From: a virus
Length of the DNA: 21,369 nucleotides
Virus record (IMG/VR): IMGVR_UViG_3300042691_007497
Span: 1 to 21,369 of that record
Reading direction: 5' to 3' (one strand)
Every line of letters starts with the position of its first letter. The first letter of the stretch is position 1. Under the pieces are notes generated by a model. That model did not search any database and had not been told where the DNA came from. It worked only from the letters and a program-made list of their open reading frames with translations. The position numbers and the translations under genes are program-made. Below, piece after piece: positions 1-7,281 of this stretch.

Positions 1-2539
1 TTGGGGCCGCAGCCTCAACGCTTGGGGCGACGGACGGAGCCGCTCTTTCTGTCGCGCTTGGTGCGGCCTGATCTAAAGGGCGCTGAGCGGCCACCTCCGC
101 AGCCGGTGCAGGTGTTACTTTTTGCGCTGCCGCCCGGCCTTGGCGAGTGAGATTGCTACGGCCTGTTTGACCGCCGCCGCCTTGTTCTTTGGCCTGCTTG
201 AGCCGATCTTCCCCTTTGCTTGGTACCGGTCCACTAGCTCCTGTACGTTGGCTGACACCACCTTGTTCGACTTGCCTGACTTGAGTGGCATTGGTTGGTT
301 CTCCTTTTACTGACGCGGCTACACGCTCGATCTCAGCGCGCAACCGGTTGAGCCTAGGGCTTGCTGACCGAACGCTTTCAATAAACGCGGCGGGGTCGTT
401 GTTATATTCGGTCAGGATCGCATCCTGCTGCGCTTTGGTCAGCCCGTTGAACCGGTTAATCACGGCTTGGCGTGTATTATCAGTCACCCGGTTGCGTCCC
501 GTGACAACAGCCGCGGCATCCAATGTGAGCGGTTGTTGCATGGCAGCTTGAGCCAGGGCAGCTTCGTAATCCCGCTCAGCAGCGGTCATAGCCCGTGGTT
601 GTGTAGCAGCCTGAGCCTGGGCTTGTTGGAGTTCCATCTGGCGACGAAGTGCCAACAAACGATTACCAACCTCAGTCTGACCAAGCGTAACAGGCGCAGC
701 AGTCTCCGGTACAGGGCGGCGTAGCCGCTCCATACCAGGGGTAACAAATGTCTCAGGCGCCAGGGTGGGGCGTGTCGGAAATACCTGCGGAGCAGGCATG
801 GTGGGTTGTAACCTAGCACCACGTTCAAATAGATCACGTTGACCCGCAGGCACCCCGGACACTTCGGGGATCGGTGCTTCGGGAGGTACCGCCACTTGAG
901 GCGGGGCCGGGGCGACAGGCGCCCCCGGAAACAATTCTCCCTGCGCTCCCGCAAATGGAAGCGTGAGTTGTGTGGCAACCGGACCCGGCGGTACGGCAGG
1001 CGCACTGGGAGTAAATAGGTCACCCTGTACACCCGGGGCTAACGGCGCCCTGGAGGGTGGTGCGCCAGGGAACAACTCACCCTGCCCAGTAGGAGCTTGC
1101 GGGTAGAGAATACCACCACCCACAGTCGGGGTCGAAACAGGGTATGGAGGCACACCCAAATCCTGACCCACAAATAGTTCACCCTGAGTCCCAACAGGGG
1201 CAGGTAATGCAGCACCCGGCGGCGCAGCAGGCGGAGCACCAGCATCGGTGAGAATATCACGCGGGCGAGTTTCAATGAACCGACCAGCACCGCCGAAGCC
1301 ACCGCCAAGAAGCGCACCTGCGCCTGCGGAAATCAGTATATCCTCGCCGTACTTCTCAACGATATACGGAGCTAAGGCTTTCCAATCGTTTGCGTTAAGC
1401 TGGCGGCGGAACTCTGGGTCAAACACAGCGCGCTCAACCAGTGTCTGAGTAGCTTCCGTGGCGGCTTCTTCAAGGCTGCTACGCGCAGCCGCACCACCCA
1501 CGGCACGAGCACGGGCCATACCACGAACAGCCTGCTGACCAGCTTCTTCAGCCGCTCTGGCTAAAGCTGAGGATACACCACCAACGGCACGACCCGGAGC
1601 AATCGCATCAAGTAAGGAGGTACCAAAGGCCGCACCTAGGATGGTTAGCTGTGTGCTTGTATCGTTGGTGTTATACGCGGGTTGCCCCTCTGGTGTGCGG
1701 GCGTTCTGCGCCGCTTCGTACATAGTACTAACTTGCTGTGGGAAACTCACAGCAAACGCACCGCCAATAGCCCCAATCGTGCGCGCACGTGCAAGGGTCG
1801 CAGCGGCAACACCACCAGCCGCAGCACCAGCGGGGCCACCAACAGCACCACCAATAGCCGCACCGCCAAGACCAGCGATGCCCGAGGCCACCAATGACGG
1901 CACCCCCTGAATGGCAGCATCGAGGATGTTCGAGAATGTAGAGTTGTTGCGCTGAATCAATGCAGACCGCTGCCGCTCAAACTCATCCTGACCGGAGATA
2001 GTCTCACCAGCGCGCATGATCGCGGGGCCAACTTCAGTAGCACCGGCCATCTCAGCAAGAGCACCGAAACCGCTAACTACACCTCCGGCCACACCGCGAG
2101 TGCCGGATACAAGCAACTCACCCGTACCACGGGGGCGTGATAGGCTTGAAATGTACTCCTGAAAGGCCGTCCGGCTAAGTGGTTGCCAATCGGGGACATT
2201 ACTTGGTGGGGTCGCAGCGGCTCCAAGCCTAGGTTGACTAGCTGCAAGTAGGGCTGACTGAACATCACGAGTATCAAAGGCTGTTCCACCAGCGAACATC
2301 TGTCCGGTAGATGGGCTGTAAAAAACGCCGGAGCCACCTGTAGATGCTGTCGGTGGAGGCGGCGCTGGAGGCGGCGCTAGACTAGCAATACCACTCTGAA
2401 CCTGTTGTTGCAGCCCATAAATATCCGCAGCAGAGGGACCAAGGTTCTGCAACCCGGCTCCCTGAGTCACGCTCTCGGGGCTGCGGTCAAAACCCAAAGA
2501 GGTTTCAAGGCTACCCTGTGGATAATACAGACCGCTCAT
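1..2539 (-). CDS. Giant internal virion / DNA-ejection protein, T7 gp16-like in position; C-terminus beyond the window
   Basis: The frame starts at ATG 2539 and stays open for 846 codons to the left edge, so the protein is at least 846 residues and its end is not seen. The start lies 17 bases after the previous stop, with a modest AGG before it. Residues 1-60 are Pro/Gly/Ala-rich. Three Gly/Ala-rich hydrophobic stretches lie near residues 212-265, 297-327 and 396-423 and look membrane-active. Residues 430-620 form a Pro/Ala/Gly linker with five Q-x-[ED]-L-F pentapeptides, followed by a charged, Gln-rich helical region from about 640. No lysozyme, protease or polymerase motif is visible. Its size and place after the gp13/gp14/gp15-like genes suggest the largest ejectosome subunit, which in T7 forms a channel across the envelope. 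That role is inferred from synteny and composition. Confidence 0.72.
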   Translation of the reverse strand, partial: MSGLYYPQGSLETSLGFDRSPESVTQGAGLQNLGPSAADIYGLQQQVQSGIASLAPPPAPPPPTASTGGSGVFYSPSTGQMFAGGTAFDTRDVQSALLAASQPRLGAAATPPSNVPDWQPLSRTAFQEYISSLSRPRGTGELLVSGTRGVAGGVVSGFGALAEMAGATEVGPAIMRAGETISGQDEFERQRSALIQRNNSTFSNILDAAIQGVPSLVASGIAGLGGAAIGGAVGGPAGAAAGGVAAATLARARTIGAIGGAFAVSFPQQVSTMYEAAQNARTPEGQPAYNTNDTSTQLTILGAAFGTSLLDAIAPGRAVGGVSSALARAAEEAGQQAVRGMARARAVGGAAARSSLEEAATEATQTLVERAVFDPEFRRQLNANDWKALAPYIVEKYGEDILISAGAGALLGGGFGGAGRFIETRPRDILTDAGAPPAAPPGAALPAPVGTQGELFVGQDLGVPPYPVSTPTVGGGILYPQAPTGQGELFPGAPPSRAPLAPGVQGDLFTPSAPAVPPGPVATQLTLPFAGAQGELFPGAPVAPAPPQVAVPPEAPIPEVSGVPAGQRDLFERGARLQPTMPAPQVFPTRPTLAPETFVTPGMERLRRPVPETAAPVTLGQTEVGNRLLALRRQMELQQAQAQAATQPRAMTAAERDYEAALAQAAMQQPLTLDAAAVVTGRNRVTDNTRQAVINRFNGLTKAQQDAILTEYNNDPAAFIESVRSASPRLNRLRAEIERVAASVKGEPTNATQVRQVEQGGVSQRTGASGPVPSKGEDRLKQAKEQGGGGQTGRSNLTRQGRAAAQKVTPAPAAEVAAQRPLDQAAPSATERAAPSVAPSVEAAAP
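827..1186 (-). repeat. Five repeats of a Q-x-[ED]-L-F linear motif in the giant virion protein
   Basis: In reading order the motifs are QGELF (1172-1186, residues 452-456), QGELF (1070-1084, residues 486-490), QGDLF (1013-1027, residues 505-509), QGELF (929-943, residues 533-537) and QRDLF (827-841, residues 567-571). They are 19 to 34 residues apart in a linker rich in Pro, Ala and Gly. Codons differ between copies (CAG/CAA, GAG/GAA, TTG/CTA, TTT/TTC), so the peptide appears to be kept rather than a recent DNA duplication. The pattern fits the core Qxx[LM]F of bacterial beta-clamp-binding peptides. Function is not shown. Confidence 0.85.
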
Positions 2540-2556
2540 GCAGACCTAACCCCCTA

Positions 2557-4407
2557 CTAGCGTGGCTGTTCTAGTTCAACTTCTTGATAGATAAACCTAT
2601 CAGGGATTACCCTACCATTCATATCCCGAGCTTGAACAGGGCGAAGTGCTCTAGGTGGAACAGTGTTGTTCCGATCAACAATGGCAATAGTGCCGGTCGT
2701 TGCATCAACCCTAACATCCATATTTGGATAAGCAGCCTTCGCCGCAGCTTCAGCGCGCTTAACTGCGATATCCCGCGTTGCGATAGATTGGTTCCTAAGA
2801 GATTCTTCAAGCCCGGTAACAAAGGCTTTGAATACCTCACCACTCCGTTCAGCTTGACGCTTTCTAATCTCATCTATCTGAGTACGGTAATTATTGTCGT
2901 ACATCATCCTGCCCTGGGAGATTAACTCCTCAGGTTTGATATTACTTGCACGCGGGTTGGTTTCGCCTTCACGACCCCAGATATTATAGTTTCCATCGGG
3001 GCGTTGCTCTAAACGCAGCACACCGCCTGAGGCGGTGTAGAAATCACGCGCCAAGGCGTCCGGGTTACCGGCTGCAAAATCAGCGATTGCACGCCTACCA
3101 TTGAGGTTGGCTCTATTTAACGCGATGGCCTGTGTCTGAGCTTCAATTTGAGCTGCCATGCTCAAAGCCGCAGTAGGGTTAGACCTAGCAAGCGCGATAG
3201 CCAAACGTCGTTGCCGCTCCAAGGACGCAGCTTGGGCATCCAAAGCCCGTTCCTCGTTACCAATTTGAACTGGACTTAGCACTGACAACGGAGTTGGAGC
3301 TTCACGTGTTAGCTCGGTGATACGCCTATTAACATCTTCCGTAACCTGTGCAGGAGTACGCTCACCTGGAGGTGTTACACCAGCGGGGGCGCTTGTAGTT
3401 TGGGTACGAGGGATTTCTCCTGGCGTAAGATCGGGGTAAACACCGCCAGAAGGGGTAAAATCAAGCCGCGATTGTGGTAATTGTCCAGGCTGCGGCGGTG
3501 CAACAGGCACAGCATTACGTTGAGCTTCCGTCTCCCGAAGCATTTGAGCACGTTCAAGGTATGCCCTGATGAGTGCCGGTGATTCGGAAACAGGACGCGG
3601 CTCCGGCCTCGGAACAGTGCCAACCGGAATCCCAGCATAAGGGTCGGTCATATAAGCCGGAGCAGGGGGGACCGCTGGAACCGCCGGAGGCGGTGCTACA
3701 CCATACCGTTCATTCGGAGGTAGCAACGCAGCCGGTAAGGCACCCGGAGCCGTAGGACTAGGACCAGCTTCCGTGGTGGGGTACCCAGTGTCAGGGTACA
3801 CCGTGAAATCTGGCTGAGGCATACCCGTAGGTAGGCCGGTGAAATCGTTATAGCCAGCACTGGCTAGTTGGTAGGAGCCTGGATACCGATTCAAAATGCT
3901 TGACTGTGGACCCGGCGTAGCCGCAGCAGGCGCAGGCGCAGCAGGCGCAGGCGCAGCAGGCGCAGGCGCGGAAGGCGTATATAACCATGGGGTCGCACCG
4001 GGCGGCACAGCAAGCGGCGCGGGTGCAGGCGGCTGAGAGCCGCCGGTCCTAAGATAATCTGCTACACCAGCGGCAGCGGCATTACGCGCGCCAATATCTT
4101 CTCTGAGCTGCCGTAGCCCAAGTTGAGCACGTTCAATCTCAAGTGGGGTCAGCTGAGCGTTACGCTTCAGAGCTTGTTCCGCAGCAGATAGTTGTACCGG
4201 AAACAACTGAGCAGTACGGGCTTCAGCAGCCGCACTGCGTTCGCTTTGAAGCTGACGCAATTTCATCAACTGTTCGGCTTCTTGGAGGGCTTGAGCGTTG
4301 CGCTCAATCTCCTGAGAACCTACAAAACCGCTACGGAAAGCAGCGCCAGCTTCCTGCGGCTGCCCAGCAACCGGGTACGGAGTGTATTGATAAAGCGAGC
4401 CGGACAT
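2557..4407 (-). CDS. Internal virion protein, coiled-coil and Pro-rich, T7 gp15-like in position
   Basis: This encodes a 616-residue protein. Residues about 30-112 are charged and Gln/Glu/Arg/Ala-rich and probably form long helices or a coiled coil. Residues 120-360 are a low-complexity Pro/Ala/Thr/Gly region. Residues 360-470 return to helix-rich sequence, and the last 140 residues mix helix with a short beta-like tail. I see no catalytic motif or signal peptide. The start ATG has a strong GGAGG five bases upstream. It sits between the membrane-active protein and the giant protein, the place held by gp15 in T7-like ejectosomes, so it is probably a structural ejection protein packed in the head. 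That assignment rests on order and composition. Sequence similarity to T7 gp15 is not visible by eye. Confidence 0.6.
   Translation of the reverse strand: MSGSLYQYTPYPVAGQPQEAGAAFRSGFVGSQEIERNAQALQEAEQLMKLRQLQSERSAAAEARTAQLFPVQLSAAEQALKRNAQLTPLEIERAQLGLRQLREDIGARNAAAAGVADYLRTGGSQPPAPAPLAVPPGATPWLYTPSAPAPAAPAPAAPAPAAATPGPQSSILNRYPGSYQLASAGYNDFTGLPTGMPQPDFTVYPDTGYPTTEAGPSPTAPGALPAALLPPNERYGVAPPPAVPAVPPAPAYMTDPYAGIPVGTVPRPEPRPVSESPALIRAYLERAQMLRETEAQRNAVPVAPPQPGQLPQSRLDFTPSGGVYPDLTPGEIPRTQTTSAPAGVTPPGERTPAQVTEDVNRRITELTREAPTPLSVLSPVQIGNEERALDAQAASLERQRRLAIALARSNPTAALSMAAQIEAQTQAIALNRANLNGRRAIADFAAGNPDALARDFYTASGGVLRLEQRPDGNYNIWGREGETNPRASNIKPEELISQGRMMYDNNYRTQIDEIRKRQAERSGEVFKAFVTGLEESLRNQSIATRDIAVKRAEAAAKAAYPNMDVRVDATTGTIAIVDRNNTVPPRALRPVQARDMNGRVIPDRFIYQEVELEQPR
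3926..3970 (-). repeat. Three tandem 15-bp repeats inside the Pro/Ala-rich region
   Basis: The 15-base unit gcaggcgcaggcgca is repeated at 3926-3940 and 3941-3955, and once more with one mismatch at 3956-3970. On the coding strand this gives an Ala-Pro-Ala-Pro-Ala type repeat within the disordered part of the 616-residue virion protein. Whole-codon units mean copy number can change without frameshift. Confidence 0.9.
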
Positions 4408-4428
4408 AAAACCCTCCGATACCTATGG

Positions 4429-5730
4429 TTAGGCAAACAACCCTTTGCGATTACCGCCCAAAGCACCAGCAAGACCGCCGATCCCTCTAGCTAAACCGGC
4501 TTCATACTCACGCTGCCGCCGCTCAGCATCGCGGTACGCGGGGAGTGCCATGGATGCGGCACCTGCCGGGGCAGTGGTCGGCATAGCCGATAGGCCAGCC
4601 TGAGTGGCGCCTGCGGCACGTGCATACTCAGCAGGGATAGAAGCCGCACCAATGCGGGTACCTTCAATCAAGGCCCGGCGCACATCCTCGGGGCTACGCA
4701 ACCCGGCTTCACGGATGCGGCGCTGCAACGCCAAGTTGGCCTGACCAAACGCCTGCTCAGGATTTGGGGTGCCTTGCTGCAAGAGCCGCCGTGCCTCACG
4801 AACACGAGAGTCAAATAGTTCCCGGTTGGTCCCGGCCAGAGAAGCGGTCTCATCCACGAAAGCACGCTCCTGGGCAGTCAGACCCTCGGGCGGCTTGTTA
4901 TACATCGTCATCGCCAACTGACCAACGCTGGCCAGACCGGCGGGGCTAACGATACCAGAAGCTGCGCGGCCAAGTCCCTCAGCCGTGGTGAGGTCCATCT
5001 TTGTACCACCGCCGGTAAGCCCACCGAAGAAGCGTTCAACACGAGTACCGGTCGGGGCTGCCGCCCCACCTACGCCTGTGCCTCCGGCTCCGCCCACTGG
5101 TGCACTAACTGCGCCGGTTGGTCCAGGTGCTGTGTAAGCAGGAGATGCACCAGCAGGCGGAGCCGGAGCCGAGACAGCTCCCCCAATCCCTTCCGCTGGA
5201 ATAGGAGCACCCACACCCCCAGCAGTTACACCTTCCATTCCGCCTGGGCTAATGACAACACCCGGGGTAATGGCTTCAGCAGTTCCAAAAGCAGGGCCAG
5301 TAGCCCCTTGATAGCCTGCGGCGGGACCAAATGCCTCAGCCCCTTGGTATCCGGCGGCAGTGACATTGGCAGCAGAAGTACTAGAAGGGCCAAACAAGGC
5401 ACCCCTAGCAACATCAATACCGTTACCGCCAATAAAACCGCCAACACCGCCGCCAAGGCCACCAAGCAACGCGCTAGTACCTTGGGTGCCTGTAAGCGAG
5501 CCAGCGGCCAGACCTGCGGCAGCGCCTAAACCTGCGCCTACGGCGGCAGATGTGGCAGCAAAAGTTGCTGCGCCAGTGACAGCGGCACTACCAATCATAG
5601 CGGTAGCGATAGCGGGAGCAGCAATAGGGATGGCAATAGCCGCTACGATACCGATAGCAGCAGCAAGGTTTCGGTTCCCACCAACAGCTCGGGAAATCCC
5701 CCTACCCACGTTTGATATTGCTCTACCCAT
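4429..5730 (-). CDS. Gly/Ala-rich internal virion protein, T7 gp14-like in position (putative membrane pore)
   Basis: This encodes a 433-residue protein. Residues 21-80 are almost entirely Ala/Ile/Gly/Val and could form two or more membrane helices. A second Gly-rich hydrophobic stretch lies at 84-102. Residues 140-240 are a Gly/Ala/Pro low-complexity spacer, and 280-360 are charged and helical. ATG 5730 has a perfect AGGAGG five bases upstream that overlaps the stop of the GNAT-like gene, which suggests translational coupling. A small protein with a long hydrophobic N-terminus in this position matches the role of T7 gp14, which inserts in the outer membrane during DNA ejection. Proteins of this composition are common in podovirus genomes. 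The role is inferred from context. Confidence 0.6.
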   Translation of the reverse strand: MGRAISNVGRGISRAVGGNRNLAAAIGIVAAIAIPIAAPAIATAMIGSAAVTGAATFAATSAAVGAGLGAAAGLAAGSLTGTQGTSALLGGLGGGVGGFIGGNGIDVARGALFGPSSTSAANVTAAGYQGAEAFGPAAGYQGATGPAFGTAEAITPGVVISPGGMEGVTAGGVGAPIPAEGIGGAVSAPAPPAGASPAYTAPGPTGAVSAPVGGAGGTGVGGAAAPTGTRVERFFGGLTGGGTKMDLTTAEGLGRAASGIVSPAGLASVGQLAMTMYNKPPEGLTAQERAFVDETASLAGTNRELFDSRVREARRLLQQGTPNPEQAFGQANLALQRRIREAGLRSPEDVRRALIEGTRIGAASIPAEYARAAGATQAGLSAMPTTAPAGAASMALPAYRDAERRQREYEAGLARGIGGLAGALGGNRKGLFA

Positions 5731-5739
5731 ACTCGCCTC

Positions 5740-6171
5740 CTACAGCGTCATGCGAACGTAAGAACAAGAGTTAGTAAACCCAAACTTCCGAAGGTATATC
5801 TTGGCTAGTCTAGGTTCCGCGTAAGTATCAACACTCTTAGCTCCGTTGGCCCTGAACCACTCCAAGATTGTTGGCCAGAACAGTATCTTGAACTTGGTCA
5901 GGTCCTTGCCCGCTAGTGTCAAGATACTAGCAGTTTTGGTGCCTTCTACAAGCCCAAACTGAGATACCAGTACCATGGCTAACTTACCCTCGGCAAAGAA
6001 CCCGAAGATGTGTGATACCCCGTGAGTAGCCGTATGCCAGATGTAGTCGGCATCAACCGCGAATGGAGAGTCGCTACCCCCCGGAATGGGTACTGTGTCT
6101 ATGAGCGGCTTGATCTCCGGCCATAGTACCTCGATCCGCTCCGGGGACAGTAGTTCTAACTCACAATCCAT
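5740..6171 (-). CDS. GNAT-fold protein in the ejection module (T7 gp13-like position)
   Basis: This encodes 143 residues from ATG 6171, two bases after the previous stop. The frame is open further upstream (ATG 6189, ATG 6246), but those starts would overlap the preceding gene by 17 or 74 bases. The C-terminal half, with GAKSVDTYAEPRLAKIYLRK followed by FGF, is typical of the last helix and strand of GNAT acyltransferases. The middle (GVSHIFGFFAEGKLAMVLVS) fits the antiparallel strands. The usual acetyl-CoA loop [QR]xxGx[GA] is not evident, so catalytic activity is doubtful. GNAT-like proteins next to internal virion proteins recur in podoviruses, and T7 gp13, needed for virion assembly, has this fold. 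A structural or assembly role is more likely than enzymatic activity. Confidence 0.6.
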   Translation of the reverse strand: MDCELELLSPERIEVLWPEIKPLIDTVPIPGGSDSPFAVDADYIWHTATHGVSHIFGFFAEGKLAMVLVSQFGLVEGTKTASILTLAGKDLTKFKILFWPTILEWFRANGAKSVDTYAEPRLAKIYLRKFGFTNSCSYVRMTL

Positions 6172-6172
6172 C

Positions 6173-6931
6173 TCAGTCGTCAGACTCATCGCTCTCTTGC
6201 TTGTAACTTGACAGCATTTTATCAAAGAACTCAGTGCCTTTGGCACGGACGATATGGGCCGGGATTACGTATTCGCCCTCGTGAAGCTGAGCAATTACAG
6301 CCTCGTCATCGGACTCTTTCTTTGACAGCATACCGCCCTTTTTCAGCGACGGCATCTGACCCGGCATCATACCACCGGACTGTAACGCGGCCCCCATGAG
6401 AAGGAGGGTGAAGATCAAGCCAGAATCAAATTGTTCGCTGATCTCCTCAGGGCCAGCCAGTCCACGCTGGATAGCGATTTGCCGAAGCTGAGGGTATAGA
6501 GCCGGGTTCTGAGCCGCAGCCTGAGCCATCTGAACCATCATGTTCAGTTCTTCTACGGTCACACCGCCGGACTGGATAAGCTGCTGAAGGGCAGCCACCA
6601 TCTGTTGAACCTGCTGTGGGTTCTGCTGCACAAACCGCTGAACTTCCATAGGAATCTGCTCGGGCGACAGCGATTGTGAGATCGCACCCGGAGGAGCCAG
6701 CCCTGGGGCTCCACCCATCATCGGAGCAGAACCCATCCCAGGGCGTACCGGCATACCACCGGGGCCAACCATCCCGCCCATCTGAAACGCAGGCACCATA
6801 GGGGCCATCGCAGGAGCCATACCAGCCGTGCTGATACCGCCGTTCATTGGCATAGTTGTCGCAGACGACCCCACATTAAGGAGGCTCGCCAGAGCCGGGG
6901 GTAGGTCAGATGCGGAGGATGTGTAGGCCAT
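6173..6931 (-). CDS. Met/Gly/Gln-rich virion-associated protein with a C-terminal EYVIP motif
   Basis: This encodes a 252-residue protein that starts at ATG 6931 in a TAATG overlap with the previous gene, with AGGGGG five bases upstream. Residues 25-85 are low-complexity Met/Gly/Pro/Ala. Residues 90-170 are Gln-rich and probably helical. The last 60 residues hold a basic KKGGM segment and then EGEYVIPAHIVRAKG, followed by FFDKML. That C-terminal pattern recurs, from memory, in phage virion proteins encoded next to internal core or ejection genes. I see no enzyme motif. A head or ejection accessory protein is the best guess, and the exact role is unknown. Confidence 0.5.
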   Translation of the reverse strand: MAYTSSASDLPPALASLLNVGSSATTMPMNGGISTAGMAPAMAPMVPAFQMGGMVGPGGMPVRPGMGSAPMMGGAPGLAPPGAISQSLSPEQIPMEVQRFVQQNPQQVQQMVAALQQLIQSGGVTVEELNMMVQMAQAAAQNPALYPQLRQIAIQRGLAGPEEISEQFDSGLIFTLLLMGAALQSGGMMPGQMPSLKKGGMLSKKESDDEAVIAQLHEGEYVIPAHIVRAKGTEFFDKMLSSYKQESDESDD

Positions 6932-7281
6932 TATGACCCCCTGAGTTGGTTGACGAGAGTGGTAACAACAGCCCGCAAGTTAGCCACATCCTGAGCGAGC
7001 AGTTGGAAGTCACGGATTAAAGCAATATGGTCGTTCAGGGAAGCAACCTGAACATTAGAGATCGTGAACCCGCTGCCCTGAGCGGATGACCCCTGAAAGT
7101 TTGCAGCAGGGGGAGCCTTGGTTGTGATGGATGACCGCAGGATAGCAGCACTAGCCCCATCTTCTTCATTACGAATCCCGGCCAGAAGCTCAACATTCTG
7201 CTTCATCGTGTCGAGAACACGGTACTGCCACTCATCAATGTTACCCTGAGGAATATCTGGGATACCTGTAAAGCGTGGCAT
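6931..7281 (-). CDS. Small virion protein of unknown function
   Basis: This encodes a 116-residue protein that starts at ATG 7281 in a TAATG overlap with the nozzle-like gene's stop. Residues 14-40 (IDEWQYRVLDTMKQNVELL) and the last 35 residues look alpha-helical and could form a coiled coil, with a Ser/Gly/Gln-rich link between them. There is no signal peptide, membrane segment or enzyme motif. The tight coupling to the tube and ejection genes suggests a minor tail or internal component. I do not recognise a named family. Confidence 0.5.
   Translation of the reverse strand: MPRFTGIPDIPQGNIDEWQYRVLDTMKQNVELLAGIRNEEDGASAAILRSSITTKAPPAANFQGSSAQGSGFTISNVQVASLNDHIALIRDFQLLAQDVANLRAVVTTLVNQLRGS

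Noticed and set aside
586-1317. Two minus-strand Arg/Leu-rich frames of 148 and 92 codons
   Set aside because: They lie in another frame of the giant protein gene, which is open without a stop across the region. Their Arg/Leu-rich composition is typical of off-frame reads.
3926-3970. Short tandem repeats as a possible CRISPR or iteron array
   Set aside because: The units are 15 bases with no spacers and lie in frame inside a Pro/Ala-rich coding region. They are a coding repeat.
5360-5761. 133-codon plus-strand Ala/Pro-rich frame
   Set aside because: It is a mirror of the Gly/Ala-rich internal virion gene. The GC-rich codon composition opens the opposite frame.
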